49,780 nucleotides of DNA. It comes from Lutibacter sp. (GTDB lineage Bacteria > Bacteroidota > Bacteroidia > Flavobacteriales > Flavobacteriaceae). This document shows, piece after piece, positions 43,460 through 49,780 of the stretch. Position 1 is the first letter of the stretch. Each line of letters opens with the position of its first letter. Under the pieces are notes generated by a model. That model saw nothing but the letters and a program-made list of their open reading frames with translations, had not been told where the DNA came from and did not search any database. The position numbers and the translations under genes were made by a program. The stretch lies in the NCBI GenBank assembly GCA_027449025.1, contig DAIDMK010000019.1, positions 1 to 49,780 of the forward strand. The letters are read 5' to 3'.

Positions 43460-45787
43460 CTATCCAATAATTACAAGCTTTGCGAATTGTAATAATAATT
43501 TTTTAACGCCAAATGAAGCAAATTGAATCTCCGCTTTTTGGTTGGCGCCAAATCCGTCTAAACTAAGTACTTCTCCTTTTCCAAACTTTGCATGCTCCAC
43601 AATTGTTCCCACAATAATATTATCATCAAATAAATTTGCGGAAGAAACCATAGAAGCATCTACTTTTTTAAAGTTTTTTGGGCTTGATAATTCTATTGGT
43701 GGCTGTATTGCTTTTTTAGTTGGCGAACGCTGTATCGGTTTTTTAAAACGGATTCTGTCTTGTGGAATGTCACCAAAAACATCTGAATCAATAAAGGCAT
43801 TCTGTTTTGGGGGCGACATTTTTGGTGTTAAATGCTCTAAAAAGCCTTCATCAATTTCTTCTAAAAACCTACTTGGCTCGCAATCCACCAATTTTCCCCA
43901 ACGGTATCTTGTTTGCGCATAGGTTAAATACGCCTGTTTTTCAGCCCGTGTTAACGCAACATAAAATAAACGGCGTTCTTCTTCCAACTCGCTTCTGGTA
44001 TTCATGCTCATTGCCGAAGGAAATAAATTTTCTTCCAAACCAACTATGTAAACAAAGGGAAATTCCAACCCTTTCGCCAAGTGAATGGTCATTAAAGAAA
44101 CACGAGGGGAATCATCTTTGTTTTTCGTGTCTAAATCTGTTGCCAAAGCAACATCTTGTAAAAAGAATGCTAAGGAATCATCTGCCTCCTTTTCTTTTTG
44201 TTCCTCTATAAAATCTTTTATACCGTTCAGCAATTCCTGAATATTTTCAACCCTGCTTACGCCTTCGGGTGTTCCTTCACTTTCTAAATCCTGAATTAAC
44301 CTTGTTTTTTGCACTATAAATTCAGCAATCTCAAAAGCGTTTTTAGTTTCTGATTCAATTTGAAAATGCTGCATCATTGTCACAAAATTTAAAAGCTTTG
44401 TTTTGATGCCCGAATTAAGGTTTAAATCGAAAGTGCTGAGATTTAACAACAACTCAAAAATTGATATTTTATAATGATTGGCAGCCACGGAAAGTTTGTC
44501 GAGCGTAGTATCTCCAATACCTCTTGCAGGATAATTGATGATTCTTTTCAACGCTTCTTCATCCGTTGGATTTACGAGCAATCGCAAATAAGCCAACACA
44601 TCTTTAATTTCTTTGCGTTGGTAAAATGACAATCCGCCATAAATTCTATAAGCAATATCCTTCTTCCGAAGTGCATCTTCCAAAGCTCTTGATTGGGCAT
44701 TTGTGCGATACAATATGGCAAAATCAGAATTTTTCATCTGCAAATTCATCGCATTGTCAAAAATTGAATTTGCAATAAACCTGCCTTCTTCCGCTTCAGT
44801 AAAAGTTCTCATGACTTTTATTTTTGCGCCATCGCTGTTATCAGTCCAAATTTGTTTATCGAGTTTTGTTTTATTTTTTTCAATAACGCTATTCGCAGCT
44901 TCTACAATGTTTTTTGTGGAACGGTAATTTTGCTCCAGCTTATAAATAGCCACATTGTCGTAATCCCGCTGAAAATTCATGATATTTTTGATATTTGCAC
45001 CACGAAATGCGTAAATACTTTGAGAATCATCGCCCACCACGCAAATATTCTGAAACCTGTCGGCCAAGGCCTTCACAATTAAATATTGTGAGTGGTTTGT
45101 ATCCTGATACTCATCAACCAAAATATACTTAAATCTGTCTTGATATTTTGCCAAAACCACAGGAAATCTAGTCAGTAATTCATTGGTTCTCAGCAGTAAA
45201 TCATCAAAATCCATAGCACCTGCCTTAAAACAACGCTCCACATATTCATTGTATATTTTCCCCATTTCCGGACGTTGCGCCATTTTATCGGCTTCCAACA
45301 AATCGGGATCATTATAATACGCTTTTACGGTAATTAAGCTGTTTTTAAAGGAAGAAATCCGACCCAAAACCTGTTTTGGTTTGTAACGGTCTTTATCCAA
45401 TTCCATTTCCTTGATAATGGAAGAAAGCAATCTTACAGAATCTTGGGTATCATAAATGGTGAAATTAGAAGGAAAGCCCAATCTGTCTGCTTCTGAACGT
45501 AAAATACGTGCAAAAACAGAGTGAAAAGTTCCCATCCATAAATTTTTGGCTTCAGAAACGCCTACAACCGTTGCGATACGGTTTTTCATTTCTCGCGCCG
45601 CTTTGTTGGTAAAAGTTAGTGCCAAAATATTGAAAGGATCAACATTTTGGTTCATTAGATGTGCGATTCTATAAGTTAAAACGCGGGTTTTGCCAGAACC
45701 AGCGCCTGCAATAATTATCATTGCGCCTTCTTTATGCAATACGGCGGCTTTTTGTGATTCGTTAAGATTTTCTAAATATTTAGTCAC
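43460..45787 (-). CDS. UvrD/PcrA-type DNA helicase
   Basis: SF1A 3'-5' helicase for nucleotide-excision and mismatch repair and removal of recombination intermediates. 775 residues, standard length. Q motif LNESQKAAV (8-16), Walker A GAGSGKT (28-34), Walker B ILVDEYQDTN, motif III GDDSQSIYAFRGA, motif IV LEQNYRST, motif V SLMTIHLAKGLEFPFVYIVG and motif VI EERRLFYVALTRAE are all intact. The C-terminal IVEHAKFGKGEVLSLDG is the Tudor-like tail of PcrA/UvrD, which contacts RNA polymerase. Whether it is UvrD or PcrA by name is a matter of convention. Promoter box at 45805-45812. Confidence 0.96.
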   Translation of the reverse strand: MTKYLENLNESQKAAVLHKEGAMIIIAGAGSGKTRVLTYRIAHLMNQNVDPFNILALTFTNKAAREMKNRIATVVGVSEAKNLWMGTFHSVFARILRSEADRLGFPSNFTIYDTQDSVRLLSSIIKEMELDKDRYKPKQVLGRISSFKNSLITVKAYYNDPDLLEADKMAQRPEMGKIYNEYVERCFKAGAMDFDDLLLRTNELLTRFPVVLAKYQDRFKYILVDEYQDTNHSQYLIVKALADRFQNICVVGDDSQSIYAFRGANIKNIMNFQRDYDNVAIYKLEQNYRSTKNIVEAANSVIEKNKTKLDKQIWTDNSDGAKIKVMRTFTEAEEGRFIANSIFDNAMNLQMKNSDFAILYRTNAQSRALEDALRKKDIAYRIYGGLSFYQRKEIKDVLAYLRLLVNPTDEEALKRIINYPARGIGDTTLDKLSVAANHYKISIFELLLNLSTFDLNLNSGIKTKLLNFVTMMQHFQIESETKNAFEIAEFIVQKTRLIQDLESEGTPEGVSRVENIQELLNGIKDFIEEQKEKEADDSLAFFLQDVALATDLDTKNKDDSPRVSLMTIHLAKGLEFPFVYIVGLEENLFPSAMSMNTRSELEEERRLFYVALTRAEKQAYLTYAQTRYRWGKLVDCEPSRFLEEIDEGFLEHLTPKMSPPKQNAFIDSDVFGDIPQDRIRFKKPIQRSPTKKAIQPPIELSSPKNFKKVDASMVSSANLFDDNIIVGTIVEHAKFGKGEVLSLDGFGANQKAEIQFASFGVKKLLLQFAKLVIIG

Positions 45788-45804
45788 GGGAATTCTTTAA
45801 TAGC

Positions 45805-45812
45805 CAAAAGTA
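45805..45812 (-). promoter_or_regulatory. Candidate -7 box for the UvrD gene
   Basis: TACTTTTG on the minus strand, identical to the grpE box, 18 bp upstream of the ATG. Confidence 0.5.
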
Positions 45813-45854
45813 CTATTCAAAATTTAGTTAAACAATAAAAGTTATTGACGAAGA

Positions 45855-47105
45855 TTATTTAATTCCGGATGGATCGTTAACGTACCAGTTGCTCCGCCAT
45901 GAAAACTGACTTATAAAAATTAATATCAATCCTATTAACAAAAAAGAGCTAAAACTGAATAGTAATATGTTGTAATGCTCAATTGGATTCATTTTCTGCA
46001 AATATAAGAAACCTTGTAAAAACAATAAGAGTTCTGTAATTACAATTGCAATTAAAAAAATAGCAATTCCTATTTTTGTAATCAAATGTTTCAATGCGAT
46101 TGTACTTAAAATATTCAAAATTAAAATTAAAACCACACTCAAAAATCCTAAAGTAAACAAATGAATATATCCAATTATAAAATAATGCTTTAATGCCATT
46201 GATTTAGTAACAATGATTGGAAAAGCCTGAAGAACTTGAATTATCGTTTTAAAAGCAAATGCCATTAACCCGAATTTCAATAATAAATTAGTAAAAAAAT
46301 TCCATTTTAGCTGTGGAATAACTTCTTGTATTATTTTAAATAAATAAAATAGAGAGATTAATTGTAAAATAGAAGCTACAAATCCAATAACGTTATATAT
46401 CAATGATACCTCACTCCATAAAATAGATAATAAATATGCAGGGATGCAAGCTATGTTTAAATACCAAAAAAATCTCTTTTGATATTTTAAAGTAACTGAA
46501 ATAAGTTGCCTTTCAAATATTTTAAACAATAGACCGAATAAAACAAAAACAAAATAACCATTGTACAAAAAATGCATATATAGATAAACAGTATTGTAAT
46601 ACAAGTCTGTTTTCCCCTGTGTTGCCACAAAAATCCCAATAAACCAGGAGGCAATGCTAGATAATAAAAAATAATATATTCCATATTTAATAAGCTTTCC
46701 AACAACACCCGAATCTTGAATGTCTTTTAATAATCTAAAAGAAAGCACATAGCTAGCTATTCCATATACGGATAATAGCACAATTGAAAACACTCCATAA
46801 CCTCCTGATGGATAGCTAATTAACATCAACGAAACTGATACTACAATTGTAAAAATACTTATTTTATATGTATTGTTTTGCAGTTTAGATTTATCTACAA
46901 AAACTTTAAGAATTGCCGCAATAGAAGCTAGATATCCCCACCCTAAAAACGTAACATGTGAATGGCCTTGTAATAAGTTGGTATGATTTATAATATTCGT
47001 TGGAAAAGCAAAATTCCATCTTAACAGCAAACCATAAAGTGCAGACAAAATGAATAGAATAAAGGCATACAAACTAAGATATTTACTGTTTATCAAATAA
47101 TTCAT
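45855..47105 (-). CDS. Polytopic membrane protein with conserved-looking histidines, function unknown
   Basis: 416 residues, about 12 predicted transmembrane helices and almost no soluble domain. Histidines lie inside or at the edge of helices: His48 and His50 in LLQGHSHVTFLGW, His178 in YLYMHFLYNGYF, His307 and His315 in KHYFIIGYIHLFTLGF. The pattern of HxH followed by Gly-Trp, then single His residues in later helices, recalls NnrS and subunit I of heme-copper oxidases, so heme or metal binding is possible but not shown. The ligand set is not the standard oxidase one. No other respiratory genes are adjacent. AT-rich even for this genome. The start is the first ATG; no clear promoter. Confidence 0.7.
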   Translation of the reverse strand: MNYLINSKYLSLYAFILFILSALYGLLLRWNFAFPTNIINHTNLLQGHSHVTFLGWGYLASIAAILKVFVDKSKLQNNTYKISIFTIVVSVSLMLISYPSGGYGVFSIVLLSVYGIASYVLSFRLLKDIQDSGVVGKLIKYGIYYFLLSSIASWFIGIFVATQGKTDLYYNTVYLYMHFLYNGYFVFVLFGLLFKIFERQLISVTLKYQKRFFWYLNIACIPAYLLSILWSEVSLIYNVIGFVASILQLISLFYLFKIIQEVIPQLKWNFFTNLLLKFGLMAFAFKTIIQVLQAFPIIVTKSMALKHYFIIGYIHLFTLGFLSVVLILILNILSTIALKHLITKIGIAIFLIAIVITELLLFLQGFLYLQKMNPIEHYNILLFSFSSFLLIGLILIFISQFSWRSNWYVNDPSGIK

Positions 47106-47164
47106 ATATAAAATTTTGAACTACAAATTAACAAGAATTTTATCAAACTTCTTTATATAGACAC

Positions 47165-47190
47165 AAAAAAAACGACTTCCGAAGAAGCCG
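47165..47190 (-). terminator. Terminator of the FadL/OmpP1 gene with UUCG loop
   Basis: On the minus strand CGGCTTC (47190-47184), loop TTCG, GAAGTCG (47179-47173), then eight U. One G:U pair. It lies 24 bp past the stop. Confidence 0.9.
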
Positions 47191-47214
47191 CTTTTAAACA
47201 AATTAACCAATAAT

Positions 47215-48555
47215 TTATTTACTAAATGTATAAGTAATACCTAACATAACCATACTAGTGGTCATTTCATAACCAACTTTTGTTCCTGCTATTGCTCCGT
47301 AAGGATTTGATGCAGATGCCATCATTGGATTTAACATTTCACCTTCAGTTTTATCTCCGCTTGTGCCATAATGATACACGCCGTTTAAAGTAAAGTTCTC
47401 ATTGAAAGGGTGGCTAAATCCAAATTGGAATGCATTTTCAACAACAGCAGTTGCTGGGATTGAGAAAAACGCCAATTCATCGTCAATAGGGTTGCTACTA
47501 TAAGTATATCCTACTCTTAAAGGGAATTTTTCAATACCTTTATATTGAAGTCCAACTGAAAGAATGCTAATATTTTTCCATCCAAAACCTTTTACAGAAC
47601 CATCTTGATTCCATCCTTTTTCTGCAAACCCTTCAGTATTTTCATAATCCACATATCTATAATCCACGGCCAAATCAATAACTCCTGTTGAATAACCTAA
47701 ACCAAAGGATAAAATTGCAGGATAATCCATATTGAAAGCATTTGCTGAAGTTGAATTATCTAAATAGGTATTTTCAAATTCCAAATCTTCAAATTTTTGC
47801 GTTGTTTTATAAGAAGCACCTAATTTAATCCCTCCTGGTGAATTATAAAATACTCCAAATTGTGCTCCATAACCTATTGCTGAAGCATTATCGCTTACAG
47901 GGTAACCAGAAGCATTTGGGCCTGCTGTTGGATTTGGTGCCAATTCCAATGCTGCATAGTTAATTGTTGGCTGCACACCAATTGACAATTCATTAGTTAG
48001 TTCATAAGCCCATGCAAATCCAACTTGTAATAACATATAATCAGATTCAATGTGTCCAAAACCTCCAGCTTGTTGCGGATAATTAATAGGATTTGAATTT
48101 GTTGTTGGGTTAAAATTAGGACTCATTGGATTATTAGCTTCTTCAGGAAAAGTAACCCCAAAACCACTAATTCCAAAGGCTGACACTCCAAAAGTGTGCT
48201 TGCTTCCTTCTTTTCCATAAACATAAGCTAATGCTGGCATTGGCGAAACACCTCTATCATCTTTAGTGACACCTGATACCGCAGGAGAACCAGCTCCCAT
48301 CATTCCAGCTGGTAGGCTAGAACTTAATTCAGGTGATGAAAAGAAAGCACCTATATCAAAATTTATTATTTTACTGTCAAATACTGAAATTGCTGCTGGA
48401 TTCCACTGTAATGCACCGCTAATATCTAATGGCTGTGCGGTGGCAGCTCCACCCATAGACATATTTACAGCACCTACACCTTGCATAATATGCCCAGCCT
48501 GTGCAAAAAGGGAGGTTGTTAGAAGTAATACGGCTAGTTTTAAAATGTTTTTCAT
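47215..48555 (-). CDS. FadL/OmpP1/TodX-family outer-membrane transporter
   Basis: 446 residues, hydrophobic-compound (long-chain fatty acid type) channel. Signal peptide (NILKLAVLLLTTSLFAQA) is followed by the FadL hatch region (VGAVNMSMGGAATAQPLDISGALQWNPAA, positions about 27-56) and alternating beta strands through to the C-terminal LGITYTFSK, an aromatic-containing barrel end. Inserts rich in Asn and Pro (about 139-160) are probably external loops. No fad genes flank it. The 14-bp palindrome 38 bp upstream of its start may be an operator. Confidence 0.9.
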   Translation of the reverse strand: MKNILKLAVLLLTTSLFAQAGHIMQGVGAVNMSMGGAATAQPLDISGALQWNPAAISVFDSKIINFDIGAFFSSPELSSSLPAGMMGAGSPAVSGVTKDDRGVSPMPALAYVYGKEGSKHTFGVSAFGISGFGVTFPEEANNPMSPNFNPTTNSNPINYPQQAGGFGHIESDYMLLQVGFAWAYELTNELSIGVQPTINYAALELAPNPTAGPNASGYPVSDNASAIGYGAQFGVFYNSPGGIKLGASYKTTQKFEDLEFENTYLDNSTSANAFNMDYPAILSFGLGYSTGVIDLAVDYRYVDYENTEGFAEKGWNQDGSVKGFGWKNISILSVGLQYKGIEKFPLRVGYTYSSNPIDDELAFFSIPATAVVENAFQFGFSHPFNENFTLNGVYHYGTSGDKTEGEMLNPMMASASNPYGAIAGTKVGYEMTTSMVMLGITYTFSK

Positions 48556-48592
48556 AAACGATAAATTTATTTTCTTATTAATTATTATTTGT

Positions 48593-48606
48593 GTAACAAT
48601 TGTTAC
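48593..48606. promoter_or_regulatory. Palindrome GTAACAATTGTTAC upstream of the FadL gene
   Basis: Perfect 14-bp palindrome 38-51 bp upstream of the ATG at 48555, in the expected promoter area. A TAnnTTTG box on minus (TAATTTTG, 48652-48645) lies further upstream, so the palindrome would fall in the early transcript. Regulator unknown. Confidence 0.4.
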
Positions 48607-48718
48607 TCTTTGATTCGCAAATATTTACATGCTTAAATATTTAACAAAATTATATGGTTTCCAACCTATATATAGTGACAAATATCATTAAAAGCTATGA
48701 AATTCAAAATACATCCAA

Positions 48719-48726
48719 TAAATTTG
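48719..48726 (+). promoter_or_regulatory. Candidate -7 box for the 173-residue protein
   Basis: TAAATTTG fits TAnnTTTG, 18 bp before the ATG at 48745. Confidence 0.5.
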
Positions 48727-48744
48727 ACATTTATATAAAAAATT

Positions 48745-49266
48745 ATGGAATACAATAAAATTTTAGAATTGTTAAGCTTTACAATTCCTTCTGTTGTGAC
48801 TGGTGCGGTTGCCTATTATTTTTTTCTCGCTCATACAAATAATGAAGAAAGAAAATTCAAGTTATCACTTTTAAGGGAAAATCAAAAACAATCGTTGCCC
48901 ATTAGGCTACAAGCTTATGAAAGAATGGCTTTGTTTTTAGAACGTATAAATCCTTCAAAATTGGTTTTAAGAATTACCTCTGTTAACAATGATATCAATG
49001 CGTATTCCAAAAGTTTAATCAATACCATTGAACAGGAGTTTGAGCATAACCTTGCGCAACAAATCTATATTTCTAATCAATGTTGGAGTGTGATTGCAGC
49101 CTCAAAAAATGCTACAATACTCATCATAAAAAAAACAGCAGAAGAAGAAACTGTTAACAATGCGCAAGAATTACGTGAAGCCATCATAAAAAAAATCTTA
49201 ACTACAACAGCACCATCAGCAACTGCTTTGGCATTTTTAAAAGATGAAGTTCGAAATTATATTTAA
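48745..49266 (+). CDS. Membrane-anchored flavobacterial protein, unknown function
   Basis: 173 residues. One N-terminal membrane segment (about 9-28, LSFTIPSVVTGAVAYYFF) is followed by a mostly helical, cytoplasmic-looking domain (RLQAYERMALFLERINPSKLVLR, EQEFEHNLAQQIYIS, QCWSVIAASKNATI). I recall similar short anchored proteins in Flavobacteriaceae (possibly the DUF7935 family), but am not sure of the family name. Own promoter box upstream; terminator at 49381-49417 downstream. Divergent from the FadL-type gene. Confidence 0.8.
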   Translation: MEYNKILELLSFTIPSVVTGAVAYYFFLAHTNNEERKFKLSLLRENQKQSLPIRLQAYERMALFLERINPSKLVLRITSVNNDINAYSKSLINTIEQEFEHNLAQQIYISNQCWSVIAASKNATILIIKKTAEEETVNNAQELREAIIKKILTTTAPSATALAFLKDEVRNYI

Positions 49267-49380
49267 TAAATTTCTGTATTTAAGTTTTCAGCTTAAAATA
49301 TTTATTGATGAAATCAAAAATTTAGCCAGCTTCCATATTTCTTATATCCTTAATGTTCTCCCTAACAAGAAACACGACAT

Positions 49381-49417
49381 AAAAAAACCCTCATTTATTA
49401 TAAAGGAGGGCTTTTTT
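49381..49417. terminator. Bidirectional terminator
   Basis: CCCTC (49388-49392) and GAGGG (49406-49410) with an A run to the left and a T run to the right; it lies between the convergent 173-residue gene and the 34-residue gene. Confidence 0.75.
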
Positions 49418-49422
49418 AAGCA

Positions 49423-49527
49423 TTATTCTCTTTTTGCTTTTTTATCTCTTTTTGCTTCTTTTTTTTCTTTAGCCGTTTTCAACGGTTCTTTTTTGACGTT
49501 TTTTTTCGCGTCCTGACCTTTTGCCAT
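49423..49527 (-). CDS. Small very basic protein, 34 residues
   Basis: ATG at 49527-49525, stop TAA at 49425-49423. The product begins MAKGQDAKKNVKKEPLKTAK and continues with alternating EKK/AKR/DKK units; about half of the residues are Lys or Arg and there is no hydrophobic stretch. A Bacteroidota family of short MAKGQ..KK.KKEPLKT proteins is, to my memory, widespread and unnamed. Support for a real gene: a distinct start, the KKEPLKT core, and the terminator 6-42 bp after the stop. Nucleic-acid or ribosome association is a guess from charge only. No TAnnTTTG box was found upstream. Confidence 0.6.
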   Translation of the reverse strand: MAKGQDAKKNVKKEPLKTAKEKKEAKRDKKAKRE

Positions 49528-49596
49528 AATGATTTGTTTTAAATGTTTATGCTAACTTTTTTAATCAAGTAAATGTAAAAAATATTTTTGATTTGT

Positions 49597-49743
49597 GGTG
49601 GTAAAAATTTTAAGAAAACGAATTTGATTTCATTCTCACTTTTCATATTTATACCCTTTAAATATACTTTACAAGTTCTTAGAAATAGATAAAACCGAAA
49701 CATAAGAAGCCGTCTCACTATTAAAATTTGAGGCGGTTTTTTA
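49597..49743 (+). ncRNA. Possible small RNA ending in a strong terminator
   Basis: A TAnnTTTG box (TATTTTTG, 49583-49590) is followed about 150 bp later by a plus-strand terminator: GCCGTCTCA (49709-49717) against TGAGGCGG (49729-49736, one U:G pair), then TTTTTT. No credible plus-strand ORF lies between. The transcript limits are inferred from these two signals alone; the terminator could instead serve a gene I failed to see. Confidence 0.25.
49705..49743 (+). terminator. Plus-strand terminator at the right edge
   Basis: Stem CCGTCTCA / TGAGGCGG with one U:G pair, loop AT-rich, followed by TTTTTTATTT. Its 5' arm with flank is AAGAAGCCGTCTCAC, the same 15 bases as in the typA terminator on the other strand. 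Confidence 0.75.
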
Positions 49744-49780
49744 TTTCCATTCAATTTTGGGTATTACTTTTATTTTTAAA

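Noticed and set aside
49244-49516. 90-codon plus-strand ORF after the 173-residue gene
   Set aside because: It overlaps that gene, crosses the bidirectional terminator and is antisense to the small basic gene; Phe-rich composition is that of an antisense reading of Lys codons.
49539-49754. 71-codon minus-strand ORF at the right edge
   Set aside because: It runs through a strong terminator hairpin and the presumed promoter area and has no recognisable family features.
1-49780. tRNA genes, rRNA operon, CRISPR arrays, prophage or toxin-antitoxin pair
   Set aside because: I looked for these by eye and found none that I could support. A tRNA search tool would be needed to exclude tRNAs fully.

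Overview
This window looks like a chromosome segment of a low-GC marine or aquatic Flavobacteriia (Bacteroidota). Pointers are: AT-rich DNA with almost no Shine-Dalgarno sequences; many upstream boxes fitting the Bacteroidota -7 promoter element TAnnTTTG; Bacteroidota-restricted families (DUF3810, DUF4290, OstA-like/LptA-like protein, two-subunit transketolase, carboxypeptidase-regulatory-type TonB-dependent receptor); and BshA for bacillithiol. The assignment is inferred from gene content; no 16S rRNA is present.

Layout. 1-48 holds the first 16 codons of a probable IS transposase running off the left edge. 169-9626 carries typA, proline dehydrogenase, aroB (+), bshA, an N-terminal transketolase subunit without its partner, a secreted protein usually mislabelled asparagine synthetase B, and dnaB. 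9918-20727 is a plus-strand run: DUF3810 metalloprotease-like protein, SpoU RNA methyltransferase, a broken four-helix-bundle (S23-like) gene, M48 protease, bifunctional Rel/SpoT, Fur, purA, an OstA-like protein with a 60-bp tandem repeat in its tail, and a class III aminotransferase. A 40-codon candidate gene with a dyad upstream and a strong terminator follows. 21072-25000 (-) has an SPFH/prohibitin protein, a VWA membrane protein and fabG. 25292-28871 (+) has a TonB-dependent receptor and a secreted TonB C-terminal-domain protein. 28953-36076 (-) is a glycogen operon read glgA-glgC-glgB-GH31. 36622-45787 (-) carries aconitase, RNase P RNA, grpE-dnaJ, murA, DUF4290 and a UvrD/PcrA helicase. 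The right end has a histidine-bearing polytopic membrane protein, a FadL/OmpP1 barrel, a small anchored protein, a 34-residue very basic protein and a possible small RNA.

How the genes work together. The glycogen operon would make ADP-glucose (GlgC), polymerise it (GlgA) and branch it (GlgB), with a cytosolic GH31 alpha-glucosidase as the only glucan-degrading enzyme in the window. grpE-dnaJ form a chaperone operon. MurA is a peptidoglycan enzyme and OstA-like, FadL/OmpP1 and the TonB receptor are envelope proteins. Rel and Fur sit together with purA, a GTP-dependent purine enzyme.

No complete novel system such as a CRISPR array or phage was found. The best leads are: the broken four-helix-bundle gene lying within AT-rich inverted repeats; the 40-codon and 34-codon small genes; MurA with Asp in place of the catalytic Cys; DnaJ with only half of its zinc-binding region; the orphan transketolase subunit next to a dispersed palindromic repeat; and the tandem repeat in the OstA-like tail. 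All functional calls come from reading motifs by eye; no database was searched.
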